NCBI GenBank assembly: GCA_016285265.1
Contig: JAEEQL010000006.1
Location: 1 to 47,432, forward strand
DNA length: 47,432 bases
Direction of reading: 5' to 3'
DNA from: Lachnospiraceae bacterium
GTDB taxonomy: Bacteria; Bacillota; Clostridia; Lachnospirales; Lachnospiraceae
A program made the position numbers and the translations under genes. Below are positions 1-7,913 of the stretch, in pieces; the stretch's first letter is position 1, and each line of letters starts with the position of its first letter. Under the pieces are notes generated by a model. It worked only from the letters and a program-made list of their open reading frames with translations. It was not told the DNA's origin and did not search any database.

Positions 1-39
1 CTGATGGATTTTCTTCTTGGAAACATAGAGCTGTTCTGA
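1..39 (+). CDS. possible C-terminal end of a gene cut by the window edge
   Basis: The first reading frame is open from base 1 to a TGA at 37-39 and would encode a short hydrophobic-acidic tail (LMDFLLGNIELF). A gene entering from the left could end here, but twelve codons cannot establish this and no family can be named. Confidence 0.2.
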   Translation: MMDFLLGNIELF

Positions 40-157
40 TGCTCAGGACTGCCTTTCGCAGTCACTTTTCACACTGCTCCGGTCCCAGACCATTGGGGGC
101 CTCGGTAGTTGCTTTTTGCGCAGGAATTTCTATTGTATTATTCGGGGCAGGATTATC

Positions 158-1222
158 ATGGAGAAGGCAACAAGAAAATACCTGGCGGAGGTTGCGAAGA
201 AAGCGGCTCAAACCCCTTTTCATGGTTATATTGAGGGGAAGGAATCAAATCTCGAGCCGATCATTCGGTTTTTCCCGAAGTGGACGCTAAGAGAAGCCGA
301 CGGTTTATGGTGTGCGGCATTTGTATATTATTGCTGCCGGGAAGCGGGATTTGAGATCCCCATCAGACCGGATGCATGTAAAACTTGCCATCTGGCCGGT
401 TGTATCGCCTGGGAGGAACTTGCACAGGGCGATGTTAAGATAGGGTATCACAAAGGAGAAGAAGGCTTTGTTCCTGAAGCCGGCGACATCGTTCTTTATG
501 ACCGGGTTTTTGAAAACAAGGAACATGATCATATTGGCATTGTCCTTGAAAACCGGGGAGATATGATCCTCGCTGCGGAGGGGAATGTGAATAACGTATC
601 TGAGCTTGTCGAGCGCCCGAAAGATGAGCATATCAGGGCTTATATCAGGATTCCGGACGGATACAAATACCAGAGGATTATTATGGATTATCAGGATTTT
701 CAGGCAGAAAACTTGATCCTTCATTTCGTCACAGAAGACGATTTGGCGGAAGTCTCCCGGACCTGGCCGGCTGATCATCATCCGCTGTCTGATACGAAGG
801 CTCGCGAAGCGATTGCCTATATGCGCGGGAATTACGAAAAGAATACGAAAGGCAGTATCCGCCACCTCTGCCTCGCGGTATGCGGGAAGGAGCGTCCCGG
901 AACCATTATGGGTTGGTGCGGACTGGACGGAGGCCGTGATCCGGCAGAGCCGGAGATCTTTATTCTGTTGGATGAAGAATACAGAAACCGGGGATACGGG
1001 ACGCAGTGCGTAAAGGAACTGCTCCGGATCGCCGCGGAGGACTATGCGCTTCCCGGCGTACACGGCGGCTGTGCCAAAGAGAACATTGCCTCCGCCCGAG
1101 CCATGGAAAGGGGCGGCATGGTGCAGTATGGAACGGAAGAAAACGGAGATCCGCTGTTCAGATTTTCGGCAAAGGAAAGCGGTGTAGAAGCTTCTCGGCA
1201 CAGCCTCGAAGCCCTCGGCTAA
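158..1222 (+). CDS. CHAP-domain cysteine peptidase/amidase fused to a GNAT acetyltransferase
   Basis: A 354-residue two-domain protein. Residues about 1-165 look like a CHAP (NlpC/P60-like) domain: the catalytic Cys lies in LWCAAFVYYCC (Cys52), the His in EHDHIGIVLE (His125), with a following AEGNVNN segment typical of the fold. Residues about 180-340 form a GNAT N-acetyltransferase with the acetyl-CoA loop YRNRGYGTQC. No signal peptide is visible, so the hydrolase would act in the cytoplasm unless exported in another way. I chose the ATG at 158, preceded by GGGGCAGG; the frame extends upstream to 116 but those residues do not resemble either domain. It stands alone, closed by a terminator at 1258-1289. 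CHAP enzymes normally cut peptidoglycan or glutathionyl-type amides; the substrate here is unknown. Confidence 0.8.
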   Translation: MEKATRKYLAEVAKKAAQTPFHGYIEGKESNLEPIIRFFPKWTLREADGLWCAAFVYYCCREAGFEIPIRPDACKTCHLAGCIAWEELAQGDVKIGYHKGEEGFVPEAGDIVLYDRVFENKEHDHIGIVLENRGDMILAAEGNVNNVSELVERPKDEHIRAYIRIPDGYKYQRIIMDYQDFQAENLILHFVTEDDLAEVSRTWPADHHPLSDTKAREAIAYMRGNYEKNTKGSIRHLCLAVCGKERPGTIMGWCGLDGGRDPAEPEIFILLDEEYRNRGYGTQCVKELLRIAAEDYALPGVHGGCAKENIASARAMERGGMVQYGTEENGDPLFRFSAKESGVEASRHSLEALG

Positions 1223-1257
1223 AAACGCCTCGGCAGTTCAGCAAGAGATGATCATAG

Positions 1258-1289
1258 AAAAGGATTCCTGTAGGGGAGTCCTTTTTTTT
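1258..1289 (+). terminator. intrinsic terminator after the CHAP-GNAT gene
   Basis: An 11-bp stem (arms 1258-1268 and 1275-1285, one G-U pair, with the lower part pairing A-rich and T-rich ends) around a 6-base loop TGTAGG, running into eight T at 1282-1289. It lies 35 bases after the stop codon. Confidence 0.85.
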
Positions 1290-1321
1290 ACCGCGGGCAA
1301 CATCGTTTTCCGGGGTGTTTA

Positions 1322-1330
1322 TGTTATAAT
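1322..1330 (+). promoter_or_regulatory. extended -10 promoter for the GNAT-to-MFS gene run
   Basis: TGTTATAAT is a perfect TATAAT with the TGn extension. There is no good -35, which extended -10 promoters can lack. It follows the terminator at 1258-1289 and is about 90 bases before the first start of the run. Confidence 0.5.
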
Positions 1331-1419
1331 TCTACGTAAATCGGGCTGACATCCGTATCCATCACATATTACATGATGCCCCGGTTAAGAAATAAAGAAT
1401 TATTATTGAAGTTTGGATC

Positions 1420-1890
1420 GTGATCATATTAAGAGAGATCAGAGAAAGTGAATACAGCCTTCTGAAAGATTTCCTGTACGAGGCTATCTTTATTCCGGAA
1501 GGTGTTGAACCTCCCGCACAAGAGATCACAGAGCAGCCTGAACTGAAACTTTATTACGAAGAATTCGGTACGGGAAGAGCCGACAGGTGTATTGTTGCGG
1601 AAGGCGACGGAAGGGTGATAGGAGCCGTTTGGACACGTATCATGAATGATTACGGACATGTGGACGATGATACTCCTTCTTTTGCAATATCCCTGTATAA
1701 AGAATACAGAGGAAAAGGCATAGGCACAGAGCTGATGAAGCGGATGCTGGAGCTGCTCGGAAAAGACGGATTTAAGAGGGCTTCACTTGCCGTGCAGAAA
1801 GCCAATTATGCGGTCAGGATGTACGAGAAAGTCGGTTTCAGGACCGTGGATGAAACGAACGAAGAATATATTATGGTATGCGATCTTTAA
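1420..1890 (+). CDS. GNAT family N-acetyltransferase
   Basis: A 156-residue single-domain acetyltransferase. The acetyl-CoA pyrophosphate loop YRGKGIGTEL is followed by the usual C-terminal segment ANYAVRMYEKVGFR. The acceptor cannot be told from sequence. The start is a GTG at 1420 with only a weak GGA upstream; the protein then begins MIILREIRESEY, as is usual for GNATs, which supports the choice. First gene of a same-strand run reaching the MFS transporter, with no terminator inside it. Confidence 0.85.
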   Translation: MIILREIRESEYSLLKDFLYEAIFIPEGVEPPAQEITEQPELKLYYEEFGTGRADRCIVAEGDGRVIGAVWTRIMNDYGHVDDDTPSFAISLYKEYRGKGIGTELMKRMLELLGKDGFKRASLAVQKANYAVRMYEKVGFRTVDETNEEYIMVCDL

Positions 1891-1937
1891 TACAAAAACT
1901 AAAAATGTTATCTGTCTGAACGGAAAGGAGTATTCGT

Positions 1938-2633
1938 ATGGGATTTTTTGACAAGTTTAAGAAAAAAGAAAATGCCGAAACAAAACAGGCTTCGGAAACC
2001 GGACCTGTGCAGACTGCGGATGCCGGAGACGACGAAGCACCCGGATGGGATGCTATTGAGAAAGAATTTCTCAGGGTATATCCCGGCCAGACTAATCCCA
2101 AGCATTACGGAACGATTATAAAATGGGCACTCGGCGGAAATGATCCGTTGGATGGAATAAGTATATATGACGGAGGCGATTATTGGCACTTCGTATCTTT
2201 CGGACTTACCGAACTGTATGATAAGCAATCGCCGCATAAGGAGATCAGCGGTTTCGGATATGAACTGACTTTCAAACTGAAAAAAGACAGATATGAGAAC
2301 GAAGAAGGTGAATTAAAGAACATGTGCGGAATTCTCCAGACGATTGCCAGACTCGTCATTAACGGAGAAGATTTCCGTCCCGATGAATTCATTTACACCG
2401 GACAGACTGCGGGTATGGATGCGGGTCAAAAGAGTAATATCACGGGATTCATAACAATTGCGGATCCCACGGTCAACTCCATCGATACTCCGAACGGTAA
2501 GGTCGAATTCCTGGAACTTATCGGAATGACTGATGCTGAACTAAAAACACTTTCCAATATCGAATCGGTCAGAAATATTTATTCCGAACTGGGCAGTGAT
2601 GTGACCGATTATAACAGAAAGTCATTGAGGTAA
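1938..2633 (+). CDS. Suppressor-of-fused (SUFU) domain protein
   Basis: A 231-residue soluble protein. A charged linker (residues 1-35, DKFKKKENAETK...) precedes a SUFU domain recognised by GWDAIEKEFLRVYPGQ, YGGDYWHFVSFGLTELY-like sequence (here YDGGDYWHFVSFGLTELYD), SGFGYELTFKL and FLELIGMTDAELK. In bacteria SUFU domains are best known as immunity proteins of polymorphic toxin systems or as stand-alone proteins of unknown role; no toxin gene is adjacent here. The ATG is preceded by GGAAAGGAG. It lies 47 bases after a GNAT gene and 6 bases before another. Confidence 0.8.
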   Translation: MGFFDKFKKKENAETKQASETGPVQTADAGDDEAPGWDAIEKEFLRVYPGQTNPKHYGTIIKWALGGNDPLDGISIYDGGDYWHFVSFGLTELYDKQSPHKEISGFGYELTFKLKKDRYENEEGELKNMCGILQTIARLVINGEDFRPDEFIYTGQTAGMDAGQKSNITGFITIADPTVNSIDTPNGKVEFLELIGMTDAELKTLSNIESVRNIYSELGSDVTDYNRKSLR

Positions 2634-2639
2634 TGGGAA

Positions 2640-3158
2640 ATGACGGATGAAAAAATTATCCGGGATGTACAGATCGGCGATGCGGCGAGACTGGCAGAGA
2701 TCTATTCCTACTATGTACGTGACACGGCGGTGTCTTTTGAATATGATGCGCCTTCTGCTAAAGAGTTCGAATGCAGAATAAAGAATACAATTGAAAAATA
2801 TCCCTATCTTGTATGTGAGATCGGTAGCAAAGTCGTCGGTTATGCGTATGCCGGTCAATACAGTACGCGAAAAGCTTATGATTGGACTGCCACATCTTCC
2901 ATATATGTTGATAAGGATTATCGCAGGCAGGGCATAGGCTCTGCTTTGTATAAAGCGCTGGAAGACAAACTCAGGGAACAGGGAATAGTAAACGTTCTCG
3001 CCGGTGCGGCATACTGCGAAACAGAAGATGAATACCTTACCCATGACAGTAAGGAGTTTCATATTCGTCAGGGTTATTCATTAGTGGCTCATATGAAAGA
3101 AGTCGGCAGGAAATTTGACAGATGGTATGATCTTCTCTGGCTTCAGAAGAAGCTGTGA
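2640..3158 (+). CDS. GNAT acetyltransferase, phosphinothricin N-acetyltransferase-like
   Basis: A 172-residue acetyltransferase. It has the features of the phosphinothricin/methionine-sulfoximine acetyltransferase group: SYYVRDTAVSFEYDAPS near the N-terminus, AYDWTATSSIYVDKDYRRQGIG as the acetyl-CoA loop, and FHIRQGYSLVAHMKEVGRKF near the end. Family members acetylate small amino-acid-like toxins; the true substrate here is not known. It starts 6 bases after the SUFU gene, so the two are translationally coupled or nearly so. Confidence 0.8.
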   Translation: MTDEKIIRDVQIGDAARLAEIYSYYVRDTAVSFEYDAPSAKEFECRIKNTIEKYPYLVCEIGSKVVGYAYAGQYSTRKAYDWTATSSIYVDKDYRRQGIGSALYKALEDKLREQGIVNVLAGAAYCETEDEYLTHDSKEFHIRQGYSLVAHMKEVGRKFDRWYDLLWLQKKL

Positions 3159-3231
3159 TTTTCAAAACACTGAAGTGATAACCGGTATGCCGGGGATATA
3201 CTTATGAAGAAAACCGATCGGAGGATTAGGA

Positions 3232-3828
3232 ATGATCGCAAGAGATGAAGCGTTTTCACTTTTGAAACAGTACAATAAGGATTCTTTTCATATACAGCAC
3301 GCACTTACGGTTGAAGCTGTAATGAAATGGTATGCCGGAGAACTCGGTTACGGTGATGACGCCGAATACTGGGGAATTGTTGGTCTGCTCCATGATATTG
3401 ATTTTGAGCTTTTCCCTGAGGAGCATTGTCTGAAGGCCCCGGAACTGTTAAAGAACGGAGGAGTAAGCGACGATATCATTCATGCCGTATGTTCCCACGG
3501 ATATGGTATAACCGTCGGATGCGGCACCACTATAGACGTCGAACCTACACATGAGATGGAAAAGGTCCTTTTTGCTGCGGATGAGCTTACCGGCCTGATC
3601 GGGGCAGCGGCTCTGATGAGACCATCGAAGAGCACAAAGGATATGGAATTAAAATCGCTTAAGAAGAAATACAAGAGCAAGGGATTTGCCGCAGGCTGTT
3701 CAAGAGAAGTCATCGAACGCGGTGCAGAGCAGCTTGGATGGGAACTCGATAAATTGCTTGAAATGACACTCCGTGCCATGGCTGCTACCGAAGATGTGAT
3801 CAACGAAGAGATGGCTTCCGAGCAGTAA
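3232..3828 (+). CDS. HD-domain hydrolase
   Basis: A 198-residue HD-superfamily protein with metal ligands visible as FHIQH (His20, His23), LLHDID (His54-Asp55) and the later VCSHGYGITVG and FAADELTG segments. The HD fold is a metal-dependent phosphohydrolase; this one resembles the stand-alone group often labelled predicted hydrolase (HD superfamily), with no known substrate. A purine-rich GGAGGATTAGG site precedes the ATG at 3232. The next gene (HAD phosphatase) follows after 21 bases. Confidence 0.75.
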   Translation: MIARDEAFSLLKQYNKDSFHIQHALTVEAVMKWYAGELGYGDDAEYWGIVGLLHDIDFELFPEEHCLKAPELLKNGGVSDDIIHAVCSHGYGITVGCGTTIDVEPTHEMEKVLFAADELTGLIGAAALMRPSKSTKDMELKSLKKKYKSKGFAAGCSREVIERGAEQLGWELDKLLEMTLRAMAATEDVINEEMASEQ

Positions 3829-3849
3829 CAAGGGATTTGAAACATTTTT

Positions 3850-4458
3850 ATGAAATGGTTATTTTTTGATCTCGGCGCAACGCTGGTCGATGAAAGCGAT
3901 GTATATAAAAGCCGGTGTGAATTCGCGATTCGCCGGTTAAATATTGAAGCCGACGAATTTATGAATAAGATATATGAGATGGCAAAGATCAGCCCGACAC
4001 CTATCAGGACGGCTGCCAAGGAATATGGGGTTACTTTGCCGGAGTGGGATAACAGCCTGGAAAAACTGTATGAACCGGTTCCGGATGTTCTCTCGGCTCT
4101 GCACGGAAAATACAAACTCGGTATTATCGCAAACCAGTCACTCGGAACGCAGGAAAGAATAGACAATTGGGGCATAGGTAAATATTTCGATGTTGTAATG
4201 GCATCCGCGGAAGCCGGATGTGCAAAGCCCGATCCGAAGATATTCACCGCGGCTCTTGAAAAGGCCGTGTGCGAACCCTCCGAAGCTGTTATGATCGGTG
4301 ACAGACTTGATAATGATATTATCCCGGCGAAGAGACTCGGGATGAAAACGGTATGGGTGCGTCAGGGATATGCTGTCTATCAGAGCATAGATGATGAGGA
4401 TAAACGTCCGGACTACATTGTTGACAGAATAGAAGAACTGACGAATCTGTTTTTGTGA
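3850..4458 (+). CDS. HAD-superfamily hydrolase
   Basis: A 202-residue haloacid-dehalogenase-type phosphatase. Motif I is FFDLGATLV (nucleophile Asp7), motif II IIANQS, motif III around KPDPKIF, and motif IV MIGDRLDNDI. The second Asp of the normal DxDxT motif is replaced by Gly (DLGAT), a variant known in some subfamilies but lacking the usual general acid. It probably acts on a small phosphorylated metabolite in the cytoplasm. It sits between the HD hydrolase and a GNAT gene on the same strand. Confidence 0.8.
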   Translation: MKWLFFDLGATLVDESDVYKSRCEFAIRRLNIEADEFMNKIYEMAKISPTPIRTAAKEYGVTLPEWDNSLEKLYEPVPDVLSALHGKYKLGIIANQSLGTQERIDNWGIGKYFDVVMASAEAGCAKPDPKIFTAALEKAVCEPSEAVMIGDRLDNDIIPAKRLGMKTVWVRQGYAVYQSIDDEDKRPDYIVDRIEELTNLFL

Positions 4459-4482
4459 GATTGCGCGGCAGACGGATAAGAT

Positions 4483-4929
4483 ATGAACATAGAAGTTATA
4501 AGGGCAACGGAAACCTGGCAGCAGGCGGGTGCATATTATGTTCGCATTCAGGGAATGGCAAAACAGCATAACATCACACTCCGCCGCGAATTCGACGAAC
4601 ATGACACGCCGGACACAAAATACATCGTTCTTACAGATGACAGCTTTCCGGTAGCGACCTGCCGGATATATGGGATCGATGAGGATTCGGCAATGATCGG
4701 TCGGGTTGTTGTTCTCCCGGAATACCGCAGTCGGGGTCTCGGAAAGCGCGTTATGAGTGAAGCCGAAAACTGGATCAGGGATCTCGGTTACAATGTTTCC
4801 GTGATAGAAAGCCGGGATGTTGCGGTCGGATTTTACCGGAAGCTCGGTTATACCGTGACAGATCCCAATCTTGTCCACGGCGATACCTTCGACTGCATCC
4901 GGATGGAAAAGAAATTAATTGAAATGTAA
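4483..4929 (+). CDS. GNAT family N-acetyltransferase
   Basis: A 148-residue acetyltransferase. The core is PVATCRIYGIDEDSAMIGRV followed by the acetyl-CoA loop YRSRGLGKRVMSEAE and the C-terminal DVAVGFYRKLGYTV segment, a layout similar to the ElaA and YjcF-like GNATs. Substrate unknown. Its stop codon region overlaps the longest reading of the following MFS gene, so the two are likely cotranscribed. Confidence 0.8.
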   Translation: MNIEVIRATETWQQAGAYYVRIQGMAKQHNITLRREFDEHDTPDTKYIVLTDDSFPVATCRIYGIDEDSAMIGRVVVLPEYRSRGLGKRVMSEAENWIRDLGYNVSVIESRDVAVGFYRKLGYTVTDPNLVHGDTFDCIRMEKKLIEM

Positions 4930-4945
4930 GGACCTGCACCAAGCG

Positions 4946-6139
4946 ATGCCAAATTATAACAGAACTAAAATTGCATGTTATATGGGATTCATAACACAGG
5001 CAATAGCGGCGAATTTTGCGCCGCTGTTGTTTTTGAAGTTCCATAAAGATTACGGGATCTCCCTCGGAAATATAGCCCTTATTTCTACGGTATATTTCTT
5101 CACACAGCTTCTTATCGATATTTTCTGCGCTAAGTTCGTTGACAGGATCGGTTACCGTGTATCGATCGTGGTGTCGGAGGTGTGCTCCGCTGCAGGGCTT
5201 GTCGGCCTTGCATTTCTGCCGGAGCTATTACCGAACGCATTCGCCGGAATTCTTATAAGCGTAACCGTTTATGCAGTAGGATGCGGACTTATCGAAGTGC
5301 TGGTCAGTCCGATCATTGAAGCCTGTCCCTTCGAGAATAAGGAAGCGACCATGAGTCTTCTGCATTCCTTTTACTGCTGGGGATGCGTCGGAACCATAAC
5401 GGTATCCACGTTGTTCTTTGCCGTATTCGGAATGGACAGCTGGAAGTGGCTTGAGGTACTGTGGGCGATCGTACCTGCCGTTAACATTTTCAACTTCGCA
5501 ACCTGTCCGATAGTTCCGATCGTGGAAGAAGGACAGGGCATGGGTATCAGACAGCTTGGGAGAAAGCCGGTCTTCTGGGCGGCAATATGTCTTATGGTAT
5601 GTGCGGGAGCTTCGGAACTGTCTATGGCCCAGTGGGCATCAGCTTATGCCGAGGCGGCGCTCGGACTTACGAAGGCACTGGGTGACCTGATGGGTCCCTG
5701 CCTGTTTGCCGTCACCATGGGAATAAGCCGTGTCATATACGGAAAGTACGGAGAAAAACTTGATCTTAAGAAATTCATGATCGGATCAGGGGCGTTATGT
5801 GTTGTATGTTACCTGCTTGCCTCGCTTTCCGCCAATCCGATAGTCGGTCTGATCGGATGCATTTTCTGCGGATTTTCTGTAGGTATCATGTGGCCCGGCA
5901 CCATAAGCATCTCATCCAAAAGGTTTCCTGCAGGAGGAACAGCGATGTTTGCACTGCTTGCCATGGCAGGAGATCTCGGAGGAAGCATCGGTCCTGCAGT
6001 TGTCGGAAGAGTGACTCAGTATGCGGGTGATGATATCAGAGCGGGAATGGGAGTGGGCCTTGTTTTCCCCTTGGTGCTTCTGGTGATGCTCTTTATTATC
6101 GGAAGAAAGCCTTCGGGTAAACATATCGGTACGGTATAA
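4946..6139 (+). CDS. MFS transporter, FucP-like
   Basis: A roughly 397-residue polytopic membrane protein with about 12 hydrophobic segments. The loop AKFVDRIGYRVSIVVSEV after TM2 is the MFS motif A-like region, and the second half has FSVGIMWPGTISISSKRF and DLGGSIGPAVVGRV, as in sugar/fucose-permease-like MFS proteins. It could carry a sugar or export a small molecule; the sequence does not decide. A TTG at 4919 also opens the frame, but the ATG at 4946 gives the expected short N-terminus (MPNYNRTKIACYMGF) and has an AAGGA upstream, although at long spacing. Last gene of its run. Confidence 0.8.
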   Translation: MPNYNRTKIACYMGFITQAIAANFAPLLFLKFHKDYGISLGNIALISTVYFFTQLLIDIFCAKFVDRIGYRVSIVVSEVCSAAGLVGLAFLPELLPNAFAGILISVTVYAVGCGLIEVLVSPIIEACPFENKEATMSLLHSFYCWGCVGTITVSTLFFAVFGMDSWKWLEVLWAIVPAVNIFNFATCPIVPIVEEGQGMGIRQLGRKPVFWAAICLMVCAGASELSMAQWASAYAEAALGLTKALGDLMGPCLFAVTMGISRVIYGKYGEKLDLKKFMIGSGALCVVCYLLASLSANPIVGLIGCIFCGFSVGIMWPGTISISSKRFPAGGTAMFALLAMAGDLGGSIGPAVVGRVTQYAGDDIRAGMGVGLVFPLVLLVMLFIIGRKPSGKHIGTV

Positions 6140-6173
6140 GCAAAACCTTTAACAGGCGATAGAAATTTCTAAA

Positions 6174-6200
6174 TTGACACGGGGTGCCTCATAGGATAAT
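6174..6200 (+). promoter_or_regulatory. promoter of the ECF S-component gene
   Basis: A consensus TTGACA (6174-6179) is followed after 15 bases by GATAAT (6195-6200), 35 bases before the start codon. The spacer is short, but the -35 is perfect and the -10 differs from consensus by one base. Confidence 0.5.
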
Positions 6201-6234
6201 GTGTTAATAACAAAAATACAGAAGGTACTTATTC

Positions 6235-6741
6235 ATGAAGTCAGACAAGAAATTAAGACAACTTACATTGACCGGAATTTTGGCGGCACTCATAACACTG
6301 TTCACCGCATATATAGTTCACATTCCTGTGGGAGCAACCGGAGGCTATGTGCATCTCGGTGATTCGATAATATACCTGAGCGCGGTACTTTTGCCCTGGC
6401 CATACGCAATGGCTGCAGGTGCGATAGGCGGAGGCCTGGCAGATCTTCTGACCGCACCTATGTGGGCTCCCGCAACCATCATTATAAAGAGCCTTATAGT
6501 TATACCGTTTACTTCCAAGGGATCGGGGATCCTGAATAAAAGAAATCTGGTCGCACCTCTGATCGCTATGGTGATCACGATCGCAGGCTATTATGCGGCG
6601 GAAGTCATACTCTACGGAAAAGAAGCGGCATTCCTTATTTCCGTAACATCGAATGCCATCCAGGGAATAGGCAGTGCGGCAGTGTTCTATATATTCGGCG
6701 CCGCTCTGGAAAAGGCCGGAATAAAGAGATTGTGTAAGTAA
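6235..6741 (+). CDS. ECF-type transporter S component (TIGR04002-like)
   Basis: A 168-residue membrane protein with five to six hydrophobic helices. The N-terminal pattern KLRQLTLTGILAALITLFTAY, followed by GGYVHLGDSIIYLSAVLLPW and GAIGGGLADLL, is that of substrate-capture (S) subunits of energy-coupling factor vitamin transporters, and closest in my recognition to the TIGR04002 group. The substrate is not known. No ATPase or T subunit is adjacent, so it would use a shared energizing module encoded elsewhere. It is a single-gene unit with its own promoter and terminator; no riboswitch fold was seen in the leader of about 30 bases. Confidence 0.8.
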   Translation: MKSDKKLRQLTLTGILAALITLFTAYIVHIPVGATGGYVHLGDSIIYLSAVLLPWPYAMAAGAIGGGLADLLTAPMWAPATIIIKSLIVIPFTSKGSGILNKRNLVAPLIAMVITIAGYYAAEVILYGKEAAFLISVTSNAIQGIGSAAVFYIFGAALEKAGIKRLCK

Positions 6742-6769
6742 TACCTCCGGATATAAAGTGTAAAGAAAA

Positions 6770-6804
6770 GCTCCTTGCCGGGCCAAACGGCAGGGAGTTT
6801 TTTT
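6770..6804 (+). terminator. intrinsic terminator after the ECF S component
   Basis: A 10-bp stem (6771-6780 with 6788-6797, one G-U pair) around loop GGCCAAA, followed by seven T at 6798-6804. Confidence 0.9.
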
Positions 6805-6861
6805 GTTTTTGGCAACTTGGTACCTGTGTATGTACCGCATGGTAACCCGGAGGTATCCATC

Positions 6862-6942
6862 TCAACAAAAGTTTGGTAATATTCGGATGAATATGTTAAT
6901 AATAGTTATGCAGGTCACTTTTTAACGTGATACTTTTGTTGA
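6862..6942. repeat. 11-bp perfect inverted repeat flanking the LytTR promoter region
   Basis: TCAACAAAAGT at 6862-6872 is repeated as its exact reverse complement at 6932-6942. The arms enclose a segment of 59 bases with a candidate promoter (TTGGTA at 6873-6878, then 18 bases, then TAATAA at 6897-6902 with a TGT extension). The right arm lies about 25 bases before the TTG start of the LytTR gene. It may be an operator pair that allows looping, or a stem in a longer transcript. Confidence 0.6.
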
Positions 6943-6966
6943 TACCGGAAAGGTCAAGACACCGAA

Positions 6967-7401
6967 TTGAAAGTCGAGATAACCAGGGACCAAAAATTAT
7001 ATGTGGAGATCCATTGCATTGAAGTTACCGAAGAAGTTTTAAGGCTCGAAAGGTATATCAAAAGATACGGCAGTTATATCTCTGCAACAAAGGACGGAGA
7101 AATCGTGAGCGTACCGACGGAAGATATCCTCTATATTGAATCCGTCGACAAAAAGACATTTATATATACGAATGAAAAGGTTCTGCTGACTGATAAGAGA
7201 TTATATGAATTCGAGAGCATACTGGACGGCAAAGACTTCTTCCGCTGTTCAAAATCCACCATCATCCATCTGAACAAGGTGGTGAAGCTCAAGCCGGAGA
7301 TCACGAGAAATATTCTGGCTACGCTTGAAAACGGTGAGAACATAATGGTATCGAGACGGTATGCGGTTGAGTTGAAGAATCTTCTCGGAATAGGACGATA
7401 A
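6967..7401 (+). CDS. LytTR-type DNA-binding transcriptional regulator
   Basis: A 144-residue protein without a receiver domain. After a 40-residue N-terminal segment comes a LytTR DNA-binding domain (about 45-140): DILYIESVDKKTFIYT, LYEFESILDGKDFFRCSKSTIIHLNKV and LENGENIMVSRRYAVELKNLLG. This is the stand-alone class that is regularly paired with a DUF3021 membrane protein, and the pair is usually thought to work together with the membrane protein as sensor or inhibitor. The only start is a TTG at 6967, with GGAAAGG 13 bases upstream. The DUF3021 gene follows after one base. Confidence 0.9.
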   Translation: MKVEITRDQKLYVEIHCIEVTEEVLRLERYIKRYGSYISATKDGEIVSVPTEDILYIESVDKKTFIYTNEKVLLTDKRLYEFESILDGKDFFRCSKSTIIHLNKVVKLKPEITRNILATLENGENIMVSRRYAVELKNLLGIGR

Positions 7402-7402
7402 T

Positions 7403-7840
7403 ATGGACAGAATGAAAGAATACCTGAAAAATTTCCGTGATGCCTCTGCTTATGTATTTTCGTGGCTGATGATCTGCATCCTTGTGCTATCACTTATTAA
7501 CGGGAGTGAAAATATCAAAGTCACTTTTCTTATAAAGCTTTTGGGCTTTTGCTTATGGAGCTCGGCATCATTTGTCGCTGCATTCCAAAGTTCGTTTATA
7601 AAGAAAAAAGGATTCATTGTTCAGCTTACGGTTTTCTATGTGCTGTTTGTCCCGGCGGAGATCATTTTCTTCTACAGCATGGGATTGTTCAGCGGAGCCG
7701 GCAATATGATCTCCTGGATCATATTCTTCGTGATAATCGCGTTGCTTTATATCCTTGCACTTCTCATTGATGTCCTGATCATGAAAAAGCAGGCTGTAAG
7801 CTACACGGAAAAGCTCGAGGAATACAAAAGCAGCCTGTGA
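7403..7840 (+). CDS. DUF3021 family four-helix membrane protein
   Basis: A 145-residue protein with four hydrophobic segments (about residues 16-36, 45-65, 75-97 and 104-127) and a charged cytoplasmic tail (MKKQAVSYTEKLEEYKSSL). It matches DUF3021 proteins in size, topology and position directly after a LytTR regulator. Its likely role is to sense a membrane signal and hold or release the regulator; this is inferred from the conserved pairing. Closed by the terminator at 7866-7896. Confidence 0.85.
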   Translation: MDRMKEYLKNFRDASAYVFSWLMICILVLSLINGSENIKVTFLIKLLGFCLWSSASFVAAFQSSFIKKKGFIVQLTVFYVLFVPAEIIFFYSMGLFSGAGNMISWIIFFVIIALLYILALLIDVLIMKKQAVSYTEKLEEYKSSL

Positions 7841-7865
7841 TAAAGATTTATACTTGTGGTTTAAC

Positions 7866-7896
7866 AAGGAGGCGTAATCTTACGCCTCCTTTTCTT
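7866..7896 (+). terminator. intrinsic terminator after LytTR-DUF3021
   Basis: AAGGAGGCGTAA (7866-7877) pairs with TTACGCCTCCTT (7880-7891) over a very short loop and runs into a T-rich tail. The left arm also looks like a ribosome binding site, but no start codon follows at a useful distance. Confidence 0.85.
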
Positions 7897-7913
7897 ATTT
7901 GACAGCCGATATC

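Noticed and set aside
3-290. Open frame on the plus strand at the left edge and over the CHAP-GNAT start
   Set aside because: It has no family features, ends in Arg-rich shadow sequence, and overlaps the well-supported gene starting at 158.
305-1201. Long minus-strand frame opposite the CHAP-GNAT gene
   Set aside because: Codon shadow; it matches no known pattern and covers a gene with clear motifs on the other strand.
6892-6900. LytTR half-site-like TATGTTAAT upstream of the first LytTR gene
   Set aside because: Only one copy near consensus; LytTR proteins need two, so it is not reported as a feature.
7899-7904. TTGACA as a -35 for the 8017 gene
   Set aside because: No -10 at a suitable distance; the following bases are the GC-rich hairpin.
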